Positions 25,749 to 40,540 of a stretch of DNA of 64,000 bases are shown here, piece after piece. The DNA comes from Archilochus colubris (Eukaryota > Chordata > Aves > Apodiformes > Trochilidae). The translations under genes were made by a program, and so were the position numbers. Below the pieces are notes generated by a model. That model was not told the DNA's origin. It saw nothing but the letters and a program-made list of their open reading frames with translations, and ran no database searches. The stretch lies in contig CM041092.1 in assembly GCA_023079485.1 (NCBI GenBank), forward strand, positions 8,569,127 to 8,633,126, read 5' to 3'. The stretch's first letter is position 1. The number at the start of each line of letters is the position of its first letter.

Positions 25749-28700
25749 AACTGATGTTAGTTTCAATTGTCAACATAGAAATAATATATGTATTCTCTAT
25801 ACTCTGGTAGCTTTTTGTCCCAGTTAGAAAACATTAACTTTTCCTGTTATGCCCACTAATGAGAATATGTGAGCATTCCATTAAAACAAGTATTTTATTA
25901 TCAAAACTTCAGATAAATTTTCTTTCAATGATACACTAGACAAGGCACCACTTCTTCAGTTCCTTCATATCTAGTCCATTCCTGGAATTTGGGGGGATTG
26001 TTGAGGGGATAATGACTGCAAGCCTGAGTGGAAAATTTTGTTATACCATAGAAGATAGTAAAAAATTACTGTATTCCTTCCTTTAAATCAGGAATTGAAA
26101 GACTGAATTTTATTGGTAAAATAAACCTGATATGGTGGAACCGAGAGCCCAAAACATAACAGCATGGACCAGGTAAGAAGTCTAACATGATAGAGAACAC
26201 CCAAGAAGAAAAAGTCATTTGGAACCTGATTGTTAAGCAGTCCCATGACTACTGGGAAGATATGCTAAGAAGACTGACCTCAAATGGCAGGCATCAAAAA
26301 ATACAGTATAAAAATAGAAGTAAATAGTTCTATAGGACAAAAGTAATTCTTGCCTTTGTGCATCTGAGTCCAACAATTGGTAAAAATCCTACCAACTCTC
26401 CTTTAAAAGCATTTTGTGCTGAATGAAAAACAAGAACATATAAACACGTAATACTGTTGCATGAAACTTCATTAGACTATGAACCTGTAAGTACATAAGA
26501 ATATAGACACTATCTCAGTGGTCATTCACAAGAGAAGAAACATGGAGACATGGTTTCCATTTTGGGGAACAACATAATACACAGTCAGAAACAAACCCCA
26601 AATAGCTCTGTTTATAATCCCTCCTTGATTAGTTGGTATACTTTATTTAATAGAGGTATTTGGACTGCTCTTGCTTTTAACTGCTTTTACTCTGATTTAG
26701 TGGCTCCCAGTGTTTAGCAGCCTCACCTTTAGTATAGGCTTATTAATTAATTAAAGTAATTACATTCCAGAGAAGCTGCACACTTTTGAAAATGCCCTTG
26801 ATTTAGAGCTTCAAGGAGAAGTACTTAAATATAATAGAAGCCATGGCCTGTGAATGAAGTCTAGAACAAAGATTAGTTCATCTACCCAGTCTAACAATAT
26901 CTAAAAGTGGACTGTGCCAAGAAGATAGAATAGTTCCTGGAAAGGACTATACTTCATAATAGTGAAAGAAACCATCATTTGGTGTTCAACAAAAGGACCA
27001 CCATTCTACTCTACATCCTAGCTTTTGTTTAGGCAAATAAGCCAGTCCTTGGAATGATCCTGCCATAAATCATTAGGATCCTGTTTAAAATGGCTACAAG
27101 TATTTTCTAGGAAAGCAAGGATGGCTCTGCAGGACTACAAAGTAAGTGGCAGTGTTTAGTGTCAAGCCTGACACAAATTTCCTGTATGGCTACCAGGAGA
27201 GAGTTGTTGTTATCTTCATTTGTGAAAGTGAGATTTCTATTATCACTTAATCCTGTCCATTTGCACCACTAAGGAAGAAGCTGCTGCTTCCTATGGACTT
27301 GCCATGCATGCCCTGCGGGGGACAGTATCCCAAAAACCACTCCAGAAATCTCTGTTAGTAATAGTCTCAAAAGAGGCAATGATGGTTGCCCCCATCAACA
27401 GAAAACCACAAGGGGTTAGCCTTTTGATTTTCGATTAAAACTGATGTACTTTTTAATAAAAAGTGATCCAAAGGCCAGTTTCAAAGACATACACATCAGG
27501 GAACTGATTTCCAAGTGGTGGTCAACTGCAAACTCTATTAGAAGGCACAGCTTGTCCATGACCAAAGCTGAGGTTCTCCACACATTGCATGCCAAAAATA
27601 GGCATATAAAACCCCACCTTTTTTGCAGTGAAAGACAGGATTTCCTACTATCTCAGAAGCCAGCTCTGAGGGCTGACCATCCAGATTCTATTTGCCTGTT
27701 CCCCTGGTCAGAAGTGTAGATTCAGGATTATTTTCCTAGTGCTGTACTGATCAACAGTTTTCCAGTTTTGTTTCAATATTCTCAATGCTTCCCCAATGTA
27801 TGGAGATTAAGACAAATAATTATCATTTTAACAAGAATAAATAAATGAAATATAAGAATATACAATTACATCATAATGGAAGCATATTACATTATAGAGC
27901 AGGCATATGTTGATCTTATCATGATTACCCTAATCTATATTTGCTTGACATGGTAATGAATGTTTACCTTGCATGTGAATGAAAATGGAGTTATACCCAA
28001 CTGTTTAATCAACGTTGAAATTCTTCCTGTCTTCCTCCTATTAAAAAATCTTAACCTGGACTGAATTGATATATACCTATAAATAAGACAAGTGCTACAT
28101 GGAAAGATTCACAATAAAATATTGTAATCAATTCAGCTTTTGTATTGACCTCAGCATGGCCATGGCTCTACCCAGACAGTTCAGGCAAGATATCAGGTAA
28201 TGACAACTCTTAGTGGAGGACCTGAGCCCACCATTTGAGGATTTAGAGTAGGTATGAAGTCTTTTTCTTGCAATCCAGTGTTACCCACTTACAGATTTCA
28301 TTCCTGGTACAACTGCTGTTTATCCCTTGTATTTTCTAGATAGAAGGTCTGTGCTTGAGATTGTTTAAAAACAAGGTCAAATTCCTTGACCTCTATTGAA
28401 AAAATATATTAAAAAATATTTTTCTCCTTATTGAAATTGCTGAATTGTAGAAATCATACAAGCCTATGCTAGAAATAGAGTGACAGAGTGACAGAGATCT
28501 GTAACATGCAGGAAATCTGCACCCTGCAATCCCATTGCTCTTGCCTGGCGCTCAGCAAAGCTGTGAATGCATTCTGCAACAGGGAACTAAAAATACATCA
28601 TCTTTCAAATGAGTCTTTGGATGCCCTTAAAGTTAGTTAGCAGTTTTACACATCTTATTTCCGGTGAAATCACAGAAACAGAAAATGGTTTGCCTTAGAC

Positions 28701-31700
28701 TGACCTCACTGAATTTCAGTCCTAAAAAAAAAAAAATCTTTATAATATCTGAAGGTAATGGTAAGTGCAAATATGGTTCATAATCAAGCAAGAGACAACT
28801 ACCAATGAAATGACTAAATTTTACAACCATTCTTACTGATGAGTTCTTGAACTAATAAAAACATTGATTTAGAAGTGGGAGCAGTGGACAGGAATCTATT
28901 AGAAAGCAGGAAATATGGGATGCCTATGAAAATCAATGCAGCTGGCAAAGAGATGGAGAATGTGACAAAACACAATCACCTTTAAAGTAGCAATGAAGGG
29001 AAACGTGAAATAGAGTGCCCAAACACTTGGGCCAAACAAAGCACCTTCACTGTGAAAATGAAGAAGAAAGCAGGCTTGCTTCTAATGAATTTCTGGAGAG
29101 ACCAGCACAATAAATGAAATTATCTTTTGATAAGATACATTTGATAGAGAAATGACAATATATGCTGTCAGTTAAGCAAATACTGTGTCTTGTCATTATT
29201 AAAGGATAAACTATAGACATTTTTAGGAGTGAATATAAGCACTGTCACTGTTGTGGCACCAGCAGAAGCTGTGCTGAATTGCACAAGGTGCTGCCTGCTG
29301 AGTCCATGGGTACCACACCTCTGCAAAGAGCTTGGTCTGAAATCACACGTCAGAATTACTGCATTGTATATGGGGACACAGAGATAGATCTTGCATTTGA
29401 AAGGAGTCCAGGGTTTCTCAACATATGAATTTCAGTGGAGAAAATTTTGTAGTGAGGAACAATATTCCTTTTTTTTTTTTTTTAAGTTAACTACAAAATT
29501 CCTGTACACCTCCCAGGACCAGAATTTTATCTCTGCAGATTCAAACCCTTACTAAACCTCATCATACTTGATATTTTGCAGAGGACTCTTGGCCTGACAG
29601 TACCTGAAGAAAAGATACTGGTGAGCAGAGCTTTTCCTGGTGCTGGAAGTAAATGCTCCATCACAACTGCAACCAATAAAATAAACTGTAAAATATGCCA
29701 TAACAAGAAGTGGGTTGAACTACAATATAATGACACGTATTTCAGATAGTCACTTATGTTTTCTTTACAAAACAATATATGTTTTACACCATAATTTAAA
29801 AGGGCCGTAAAATACATAATAAAACTAAAAATGATCTCAAGATTCAGAGCCTAATGACAGTCATTAGCATTATATAACAATTTAACAGTCTTAGAGAAAA
29901 AGATTATAGCTTTCTATAAAAACAGATATCCATATATTAAAAAATATGCATACTCAGTATTATTTTCAAAACACAACAATGAAATTGAGCTTACAGTGGA
30001 AGCTCTATCCCACTGCCAGATAACATTTTGCATTACATCAATAAAAAGTCAGATTTCATATCTACAAAATATATTGCATCCAACTGCATATCTGTGATAA
30101 GTCTCCATAGGAGCTCAGAACATGACCATGCACCAACTCCCACTTCTCACGGTGCCTTTCCTCTTGCCAAACAACACAAAATAGCACATGAGCCTCTATT
30201 ACTTAAAAATAACCTTTTCCTTCACCACCTTTGACTCCTGCTTTCCTTCTTTCCCTACAGCTTGAGAGGGGTCAAATTTTGACATGTTCTCCTTGGGGGA
30301 GAGCACAGAAGCCAAGAACTGAATGCAGTGTAGTTAATATTAGACATAAATGCAGAAGTTCCTCTATGCTGAAGTGCAAAAAAGGTGACAGTGACCATGG
30401 CTGAATTTCCTAGCACAACTCTTTTTACACCATCATTATTTAGCTGAATTTTGGTCATCAATGCTGAGCTTGTATTTCATTTGGCCTAATGAAATTTTGG
30501 ACAGTGAGTATCAACTTTAAGCTCTCTAACATAATGGTCTAATACCTAATTACTAAGGTCCAAGATTTAATCAGTAAAATATTCACTATTAGACACTGTT
30601 ACTCTGGCCTGGATGGTACAACCACCAACCTGTCCATGCGGAAACATGAATTTGATGACTATTCTCCACTTACTCTCATAAGAGAAGGACTCTTGTCCTT
30701 TCTCTAAAGCACTGGGAAGGAGGATCAGGACTGTGAGAAATGTGTTACTCCCACACTGGAAAAACACAAGAGCAGGGAGGGTATTGCCATTTGAACTGGA
30801 GTGCTTCATGGGGCTTTAGAACTTAAATACAACTTAATCTTAAAATATCTGGGAGTTGGAATAGGTATAAACATTTCACTGTTCTCTTCAGGACCTGACA
30901 GCCTGTCCCTGCTTTTTATAAATATTGTTGCAGGGAACATTTAGTAAAGATAAGGTTCAGAGCTCACACTTCGGTTTTTCCAGCAGCTAAACTGAGTGCC
31001 ACTTATCTAAGCATCTACTTACTCCTTGAGCTGGAAGATGCCAAATGCAAATATAATCCATTCAACCCATCTTTAATTATTACTGGGTAAGGATTTAGGA
31101 GGACATTTCTCATTATGCCAATCCAGTATTTCAGTACCTTATATCCCCAGTGATGAGATGTCTTCTTCTTCAGTCTCCTTTATCTTTACCTCTCTAGTAT
31201 TTCCTCACCTTAAAGCCTTCAAATCATATTAGCTGACTACTATATTTATTAGGTGTCTTCAATACATTAAAACATTGTCCCCTGTGAAATGTGTTGTTAA
31301 GTATTATCTTGGTTAGTAATGTAATTTAATAGGACAGTGACAACAACTTGACATTGTGCACGTTTGTGACCTAATGATTTATGAGACAAGTTACATTTGC
31401 AGACACATTGATTTTGGTAACTGCAATGAACAGAAGTGAAGAACAATTTTCACTTTTTTTTTAAAGTCATTTTTTCCTCCTCTCCCAGTATTGCTTTACA
31501 CACAGAATTGCCTCTTTTAAACATTGCTAATGGTTTGAAAGAGGTTTTAAGTCATGGCATTACTTTTTGAATGATGCTTAAAGCCTTCATACACTTGAGA
31601 AGCTCTGTGCAGCCCAACAAGTGACAATTAAGGTGTTCCACATGGCTGGGCCATAGAAGTGATAGGATAAAATGCACTGACTGTAGTAATCCAATTTAAA

Positions 31701-32789
31701 TGAAGATGATGATAACTTTGTGCCTCGACACAGACACTCAGATAAAATAAGCAGGACAAGTGACACAGGAATTCCATCCTATGCAGAGTGCTTTCCTGCA
31801 TCAGACAATGAGCATGGGTGGCCACATTCAGGAAGAGCTGGCCCAGTTCACTTGGACTAAACCAACTGGAAGCATCTGAGTGGAAACAGTGTATTTTCCA
31901 ATGATTTGGTCTAACATGTTCAGAGCTACCTTGAGCATCTTTACAGAGTGCTGCATGACCCTGTGTAGGCATAGCATAAAAGACACTTTAATGTCAGCGT
32001 CTGAGATATGGTGTTAATGGTGGATATTTGAGAAAAGAAACTACAGAGCAGTAAGAAACTAAGAAAATGCCATAGAAGTCCTTTGAATTCACTACTCTGT
32101 TATAGTAAACTCTTGTTAAAAACAAGAGCAATATAATAACAGCAGGGACTAAATGAGATTCTCTTGCTGCAAAAGCACAGGATTCCTGCAAAAGCAGGAT
32201 CCCTAATCCTGCAGAAACATCAAATTCCACCATCCCTGATGTGAATCTGACACTGGGTCTATAAGCTAATATTCAGTTGGTTAAGGAGTAAGGTTAATGT
32301 AAAATGTACATTTTTCTTGCCTCAGGATGATACCCTTCTATCCTTCTTCATCTTCTATCTTTAAATTATGTTTTAACATAATTTGTAGGCTTCTGTGAAT
32401 TTAATGATGGATTGAAGAGTTTGTAGAGCTGTGATACATGTGTCTCTGTCAGTGGGATAATTGTCCACTGACAGATATCTGCAATGCTCACCAGCAATGC
32501 TAAAATACTATGCAGTTAAGACTTTCAGAAAAAAATTAAGAAAACCACCACCACCAAAAGCCAAAAAACCCCAAAACACCCCTGCAATATTTATTTTTTT
32601 CTTAATGATGGATTATTTTGAATAAGAGTAGTTGATCAGCAAGCTTATCTACTGCCAGCTCTACTAAACACTGTGACTTCTCATTGGTCTATGTTGGAGG
32701 ATCAGGACTCTGTTTCTTTCTCTTGTCACAGATTCCCTGTGTGACCCAGAGCATCTCTCATTTACAGAGAAATCTACTGAGGAACTTAC

Positions 32790-32867
32790 CTGTGCTGCAA
32801 TGTACAAACCAGACAAAGGCACTGAGGGCCCCAATGGGGAAGGAGGCACCTCCAGTCAGTGACTGAT
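32790..32867 (-). other. candidate minus-strand exon (unconfirmed)
   Basis: On the minus strand, the acceptor CTTTTCCTTGTGGCTGCTGTCAG abuts a 78-nt segment ending in a near-perfect donor ACAG|GTAAGTT (GT complement at 32788-32789). The length is a multiple of three. Two frames are open: one reads SVTDWRCLLPHWG, the other QSLTGGASFPIGALSAFVWF. Neither is recognised. It could equally be a non-coding RNA exon or chance. Confidence 0.13.
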
Positions 32868-35800
32868 CTGACAGCAGCCACAAGGAAAAGTGCTACAGAC
32901 TGGTTTAGTGCAGTAGTCTGGTGGCTACAATATGCTCCACAGGCAGAAGAGACCAGGATTCAGTTTCCTCTTCCACCCTGAGGTCCTTAAACTAGCAGAC
33001 TATTTACGTTATGTTTGGTATATCCCTTTGACATGCATTTCCCCTGGCCTTGAAGTCTTGAGTACGTTTGTATGTGGGCAACACTTCTGTAACTAGCATT
33101 GAAGAATTATGAAAGGATGAGAATGATTAGAAATCAATGTTAAAAATATCCAGAGTGGAGGATATAATTGAAATACAGATCAAGAAGAAGACTTGTACAG
33201 AAAGTCCTTTATTTGCCAGGAGGGAACAAATATATGTCCTTCCAAGGGCTGTATGTTCCCATCACATTCATATAGATATGATATTAAACCACCATACTCT
33301 TAGAGCCAAAAAAAGCAGATGGTGTGGAACTGTACATCCTTTACAAAGGAGACTTTCTAAGCCATGCACAGTTTTTAAATATTTGTTATCTGCCTGGTAC
33401 TGTGATTATCACTGTAGTGAAAGCAGTAGCTGGTCAAACATAAAAAATTAGGAATCTGAACATTTTCAGTTATGTTTATTTCACTCTGAAATAATTTATT
33501 TGCTTCAGGTAAATCTTGCCAGGTTTCAGACTTGTCAGTCCTATTGAAACTCTCCCAATATTCTAGGAAATAATCCTGTATTTTCTACCTAGTTCTAAGG
33601 CATCACAACTGTTGAATATCACAGAAGTCTTCTCATTTACCTTAGCTGGTTTTCATATTAGTGGCAGGCTTAAAGATACTAACAAGCAATGAAGAATGAA
33701 AATGCTAAAATATATATACAAGAATCAACAGAGAGGTCAAAATTAATTCTGAGAAGCTTCTGCTTCTCTTTTACTATAACTTAGTACAGACCAGCTTAAT
33801 GGGTACTTCATGATTTTCTATGTTAGTACCACTTAAACTCCTTGCTAGGGTTTTCCATGCCACTGAAAGAACTCATATGGAAAAGTGTGAATAAAAACAA
33901 AATGAAAACAAATATATGATTTTTAAATTATATTCTAAAATAGAAAGGAATAATTTCTGCACCCCATGTAAAGCAGTTGATATACTTTCTGAACTTGGTT
34001 ATTTTCAGAATTACTGTGAAAATTCAGATGAGTTTTACTTCCTCTCTAACTGCAGTGTTCTTAAACTATACGTAAAATTGTACTATCAGGTATATAGCAA
34101 ATAACATTAAGTTACATCTGGTTTACCTGTGTTCTAGATGTTAAAATGAAGCTTTGTATTGTATCAAATGAACAGACTAGAATTAATCAGTGTACTAAAT
34201 TTATGATACTACAGTGAACTTACCTTAGCAGTAATTGATTCAACAACAGGTGCGTGTAAAACTAAATATTGGTTTAATAAATTCAACTAGCTTGCTATTT
34301 TTCACTCTAAATGCTCATTTATAATCATAATGTCTCAAACACAAATCACCACATATCTTGAAAAGCTTATTCCTGGGCTGTCAGTTTGGTCTGCAAAAGT
34401 CTACCTGCTTGACACATACCAGGATGATTCTGTTTGTTGGTAGTGAAATAAGTATACAGTCACAAAATTAAGACAAATTAACTATGTCAGTTTTGTTGAG
34501 CAAAACACAGCATTTCTCTGTGGCTTCATGCACAAAGCAGAGCACATGCTGGGGGAAGCACCAAACTGGAGCAGGAAGGGGATGGGGCAGAAGCCCAGCA
34601 GGAAAACCAACTTCAGGCTAGAGAGTCATGGCATGGTCCCTATTCATTTAGGGGGGTGAGATGAGTTTCTCCATAGAACAATTCAGATCAGAAGCCTAAT
34701 ACAGTTGTTTTAATTTGCCTCTTTTTCCCCATTGAGTAGAGGATTCTAAAAAGATAAGTTTTAGTAGGGTAGGCTTCCCTCTAACAGTGGCTAATGGGCT
34801 AAGACATATTGAGAGTCATTAAGAGCTTCATTCTCCTTTATTCCTGTGGTAGCAGAAAGCTCCAACACCTCCAGGTAACACAGTGTTCCTGTTGGGCACA
34901 TTTAAATTATGACACTAATTTAAGACACTCAACACTCCGAGCAAGCAGCAGGGCATAGAGTGGCACAGAAATTTGCTGTACTTTTCCCATCTGTTGCATT
35001 TCCACCATAATTCCTGTGTCAGGGAAAGAACTTAGAGATGAGTTCACAGAATAGATGCAAAGTGGAAAATTCTATTTCTTAACATTTTTTTCCTGAATTT
35101 TTTAGAATTATTCATGAAAAGCAAATATACAACAAAACAGACTCCTTCCTTAACTGGAAATTGGTGACACTGAACAACTGCTGGGACAAGTTTGTCTAAA
35201 AGCCTCAGAACAAGTGTTCTTCCAATACGTTCGTTGCCATAGTGTATTTTAGTTTATATCATTGACTATCAAGATATGTGCCTTTCAACCATGAATTTAT
35301 CAGCTGATCTTTTAGAGCAAATATATGTTTTTCAAAAAATTCTTTTTAAAAGAAGACTATCAAGTCCCTCCATATTTTCCTTTCCTGATGCCTTTGCCTC
35401 CACATAACCAAGCAATCTGAAAATATCTACATCCCTCAACCTGAACTTGAATAAAGTAACCTAAGTATAACTGCTAAAATTACATTTAATGTAACCAATT
35501 CACAATACACATTAAATGGAAGTTGCTGATGAATTGTTTACACCAGGATTTGTTCAAATTTTGAGAAGTGATTCCTAAAACAGTTGAGTGGAAGAACAGT
35601 CTCCATTTTCACACCATAGCAAGTGCCTGATGAGATTTCCCAGTGCCAAGAGTGGCATCATCCTGAGAAGATCTTGTTTGATCAGTGATGTTTACTGAGA
35701 TGTAATATGAGTGCCCTAACTTGCTCTCTGACCTTCAAGAAACAAAGGACTTTCCAGTCAGAGACTCTATTATGTTGTAATTGTGGATTCTCTTTCATTG

Positions 35801-38800
35801 GAGGAATAACCCTGTGGCATTGCTAAGAAACAAAAGTATTGTATACACAGCTATTCTTCCTTTTGTCTCTCTCTTGCTCATTTACTGTCATGCCAAAAGG
35901 TTACTGGATTCAAAGCTGGTTCTTCAGATGCCAGAAAGGCTGGCATTTCATAAAGGACACACAATCAGTCAGCAAACAACTTCTGCTGGTTTCAAATTAT
36001 TCTTCTTTGTCTCAGTTCATCTGCTGTTTCTTTAGTTCTTTGACACCACTGAAGAATGGCCAGATTATGCTTTGTGGATTGCCAAATATGAGATCAAATT
36101 AGAAATCACGGGATATGCCTGGGTCTACTAAACATAGTAGGCTGATCTAAAACCTCTTCATCTGGTGGCCTTGAATCAAACCTTTAACTCAGGATGAAGA
36201 CTCAATAAGATTGTAGATGCCTCATCTATTTTGGGTCTGAAGTTTCATCAGGACATGACATGGTTCAGCACACAAGGGTTTCTTTGAGCTGTAGGCTTTG
36301 ATAGATTTCAGAAGGGTGGCCCAGTGTTTTCCACCAGAAAGACAATATTTGCTAAAATACTTAATTACTCCCCTCTGTGGAATTAAACAGGAAAATGTGA
36401 TATTTCACTACAACAGAGCAGCAGTTAAGAGCTGAAGAATGACAAAAGTTGGGAAACATTGTGCAACATGGGTAAGACTTATGCTCAAATCATGCATATT
36501 TCTTAACTTTCATAAATACTGTATTTATCCTGAATTTTAAAACCAGCTCTACACCTTTGCAGAACAGATTTTTTCATCTGCTGTCAAGGTACAGACGTAG
36601 AATTTGCATCTTGTAACAGTGCTCACTCCGCTGAGCAACTACACAGTGGGGGACCTGGGACTTAAGCAGTTCAGCACTCTCTCTCTCACTCAAGGGTCTT
36701 GAATCCAGTAATAAATAGGACTGATTTTATTTTGGGAGAAAAAATATTGAATAATTCTCTGTCCCTGGTTGCAGGGGGGAGGTTCAGTAGCAAAGCTAGA
36801 GTAAAACCTGCCATCTCCCTTTTGTCAGCCCCTGCTGACCTCTACAAACCTGCATAAGAACAACTCAAATGCTGTGGGATCTTCATTCTTACTCCTGGTC
36901 ATAATTTATGTATACAACTTCATTTATAAGCAGTGTGTAAAATGCACATTAAATCTTATAGTTGGTGTATTTACTTGTTGATTACATATCCATCTTTCTG
37001 TCTGCTTTAGGTGCTTACAAGCCTCTTGCTATTTGACAGATTCATAATCTTGCCTGAACATATCCTCAGAAGACCTTGATAGCAAGGGCAATGTTATTAC
37101 CTCCATCTCAAAATTCCTGGAAAGTACAGGGAGATCAACGTTAAGGCTGAATGGATGAATTGAGGAGCTTCACATTGGGATCATCCCAAGATATCAACAT
37201 GAAGAATCAGGAGGCCAGATAACAATCTTTGTAAGGAAATGTCAATAAAATGAAGTTTGCTTAAGTTTAGGAACAAGACTACTGATTATATATGTGAGCT
37301 CAAACTTTAAGAAGAATGAAATACTGGTAAAGAATGCCTAATCATATAGGCTTCCAAGGAAAGGTTAAGGAGACATTGGCCTGGCAAAGCCAAGGAAGTT
37401 TAAGATGAAGAAATTTAGATATTTTTACCTCTGTGGAAGAAGAATGGACTTAAAGACTGTGGGAGGTGCTGACCTTACACCTTGTCTAAGGTGAAAACTT
37501 CTCTTTGCCTCCACAGGGATTTGAGTACAGATCTAGGTGATGAATCACATTAAGGATGATCTCAGTGAGAACTCAAGAAACCACAAAATCATCTTTTTAA
37601 ACTCAGTACAGCCTCCTACAGTAGTCTCTGGGGTAGGTAAATCCAAACTTACCTCACACAGTTGTTAATATTTCAACAAAGTTCAAAGACATAGACCACT
37701 GCTGCTGGTAGATAGGGTAGACAGGCAATATAGTTATGGAACATAGTATTTTTCTTAAGAGAGCAGCTCATGCACTGACTTGTTTTAACATTAGGAAATA
37801 ATAGGCACTACAGATCTGGGTTTCAAAATGATGAGCATCTGTAGAGGCTGTTGAATTCTGCTGGAGTTATTGTAAGCTCACTGCAACTGAAAGCCAGGCT
37901 TGTTGTTAATGTTTTTATTAAAAGAGAGGGCAGAAGACCTAAATAAAATATACAATGATGCTCTTAATCCCTCACTTATTTCTTTCCTGTAGCCGTCTAC
38001 TCTATTACTAAGAAAAATTAAAATAAAATGCATAGCACTTAATTAGCTTTACAAGAAAACACTAAGAAACACACCAGATACTAATGAAATCTTGAAAGTC
38101 CATTTTGTAATGAAGCACATATGTGCTAACATATTTGACTTTCAAGCTGGTTTTGGTTTAGTAATTATAAAGAGAAATTGGAAGTTACAACCCTGAGATG
38201 CAGTTTCAAGATGGCATGCAGACATTCAAGCAGAAAATTGACATCACTGGAAGTAGGATTTGTAGTTTAAAAAAATATCACTGTCAACAATAACAAACCA
38301 CACAATTGGGGAATTCATCAGATTAAAACAACTATGACATCTGGCAACACTATTGGTAAATTCCCTAAAGATAAAAAGCAATACCAGTCAGAAATCATTG
38401 GTAGTCTGAAGGTAGCTTAGGAAAGCCTCAAAGAAAAAGATGTTTATATTTCATTTGATGAAAAGCAAGTGAAGATCTGCAAAGAGGGAGACATGATGAA
38501 AGGATTAGGCCAGGAAAATAATCTATTTAAAATCCTTTAAAGGTACTGGTGTGAAGCTCTAAGTCTGCATTTCTGTACAAATGTAAAACCTCTCTCTGAG
38601 GGCCCAGTTCAAAGCCAATCAAAGTCATTGAGAACCATAAATTTCAGATAAGGCTTTTATGATCATCCTGAGGGTGTCTGCAATTACCATCCTTGTGTTA
38701 CCCTTTCAGAGAGCAGGTGAAGGCAGCCCATGATCTCCAGCCCTGCTACGTGCCCAGAGCAGGGATGGGAGCCAGACAATTCCTTCTCCCAGGGAACCCC

Positions 38801-40534
38801 TGACTGCCAGGCCTACCAGCAGTAAATGGACCCTTCCTGCCCAGGCAGGGAAAGCTCCAAAGGGGAACTTCTGGTGATGTTAGAGAAACCCAAAGAACAT
38901 GTTTACTGATAGCCTCACTTCATGTCAAAGTTGGGCAACTGTAGGAGTTTTTGTGTGTGTCTGAGTTATTGTGGTGCTTGGTAAACTCTAAGCCTTGGCT
39001 GGTAACAACCAAATAGCTCTTTCAAGATTTCTGGTGGTGGATTTACAACTGCTTCATACTAAAAGTGTATAAAAACTGTGCATAAAATGTGTATGCATTT
39101 CATATGTGTATAAACATGTATTTTAAAAAAATGGAGTTCCACTCAAAGTGAGTGGAAATGAAAGCAATTAACATCTAGTTAGTTTTTGAAAATCCAATCC
39201 TTTAAAAAAAAATATCTTGAAAAATCCAATTCTTTAATCACTAGGACTTCATTTGATAAGACACAGGAATCTTTATTGCCATGTTGTGGCACTGAACAGC
39301 TGTATTAATATTTCTTTAAAGCATCATAGCTAGGAAGGTTTCTCTATTCTTAAGATTAAAACCCAAAACACAGAAGAAGGTATCTGGCCATATTTTACAG
39401 CAAACCTCCAAAACACCCCACCTAATCCCAGTGATATTACAGAGGGGAGTGCAGTAAATATCTTTAAGGACTGAAGCAATAAAGCAACACAAGCAACTGA
39501 ATTAATGCTCAGAAGCACAATTATTGTTTCCCTCTATTATTGGAAAATACTCAGTTTCAAACTCCTGACATTTTTCAAACTCTTTGAATTAAGCAGAAAA
39601 AGAAACCGCTACAGAAACTCATTCTGTGACCACAGAAAAAAAGAGTTATTGCTTAGATTTCTGCAGTGACTGGGACAACTCCCAGTTCTCTATAGAATGA
39701 TTGACAGCTTTTATAATTGTTATCTGATAAATGTGTTTTTTCAGGCAGGGGTGGGATGTAAAAATTCACGTAAAAGCTTTATGTGAAGCTGAACGAGTAT
39801 GAAAATGAGCAAAATGTAGGAGATATATTTTTATTAATATAATGAAAACTAAACCTGGCAAATTCTTCCTCATTTTTACATAGGCAGTTGGATCTATGTT
39901 ATTATTATGCACTTCTGCTTCTTCCTTTCCTCTCCATGTATTGATTTTTCTTTTCTGCTAATGCACTAAGCACTCTGACAAATATAAACCTGTCAGTGTC
40001 CACTAAGCCCAGCACACAAACCTACAAGGAGGCATTTACAGAGATATTCTGCAATAGTCACAAAATGCTTATTTTCCCAGTCATTTGGCAAACATCAGGT
40101 GCTTAAAGATATGTGGTTGCTAAAGTCCTCTGTTAGCCACCATTACCTGGCTGAAGAACTTGGACAAAATGTTTGACTTACTCTATACTCAAATTGTCAG
40201 CACGAGCTGGAAACATTCCAGAGGAATAATAAACTATCCAACAGATGTTAATTGTCCACCAGAGCACACCACAGGACTTCCCATTGTACAGGGCTTTAAG
40301 TAGTGCAATTACTCAAAGATACAAGGGCAGCCTCTTCAGATAGACTGCTGAACCTTAAGAGCTCTTTCTGGAAATGCACAAGGAAAGAAGACAAAGTTAA
40401 GAGCTTCTTGTAAAGCACACAAACAACAGTGATCCTTTCAAAGAGTTCTCCCAGACTTCTTGTATATTACTGTAAGACAGAAAGGTAGGTTCAGAAAAAA
40501 GCAAGTAGAGGCTTTAGGAGGGAAGATAAAGAAG
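32868..40534. other. non-coding stretch, no gene recognised
   Basis: AT-rich and without recognised genes. A weak MIR-like similarity lies around 37095-37150 and a GC-richer patch around 38700-38870, whose origin I cannot name. Repeated GTGTATAAA-like words occur at 39064-39118. Short open frames only. Confidence 0.55.
37095..37150 (+). mobile_element. possible diverged MIR/CORE-SINE fragment
   Basis: The segment GTTATTACCTCCATCTC, followed by GGAAAGTACAGGGAGATC and then CGTTAAG, follows the order of the MIR central region (TTATTATCCCCATTTTACAG, GAGGAAACTGAGGCACAGAG, GGTTAAG). Identity is low and judged by eye, so this may be coincidence. Confidence 0.25.
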
Positions 40535-40540
40535 GACTGG
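40535..40540. repeat. target-site duplication, left copy (GACTGG)
   Basis: GACTGG directly abuts the left edge (TGTTGC) of the solo LTR and is repeated exactly at 40861-40866. A perfect 6-bp duplication is the length made by integrases of ERVK-like (class II) endogenous retroviruses; ERVL-type usually give 5 bp and class I usually 4 bp. Confidence 0.88.

Larger units (their letters stand above)
22931..32789. other. non-coding stretch, no gene recognised
   Basis: No recognisable gene or transposon. There is an (AT)n patch at 24663-24677, a T16 run at 25733-25748, a T15 run at 29469-29483, an A-run near 28725-28737 and a TTAATTAATTAA-type palindromic patch at about 26743-26753. Reading frames on both strands are short and without domains. 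Confidence 0.6.

Noticed and set aside
26092..26172. Segment with a strong acceptor (CCTTCCTTTAAATCAG) and a GTAAGAAG donor, exon-like.
   Set aside because: All three frames contain stops, so it is not coding. A non-coding RNA exon remains possible but nothing else supports it.
29519..29620. Possible exon after a T15 tract, ending at CTG|GTGAGC, with an open frame.
   Set aside because: The T tract is a simple repeat that mimics a pyrimidine tract, there are two competing acceptors, and no peptide is recognisable.
31628..31972. 114-codon minus-strand frame.
   Set aside because: No domain, no splice or promoter context, and mixed Cys/His content without regular spacing.
37663..37730. Minus-strand GAG|GTAAGTTTGG donor with upstream pyrimidine-rich AG.
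   Set aside because: All frames of the putative exon are stopped before or at the donor, so it is not coding.
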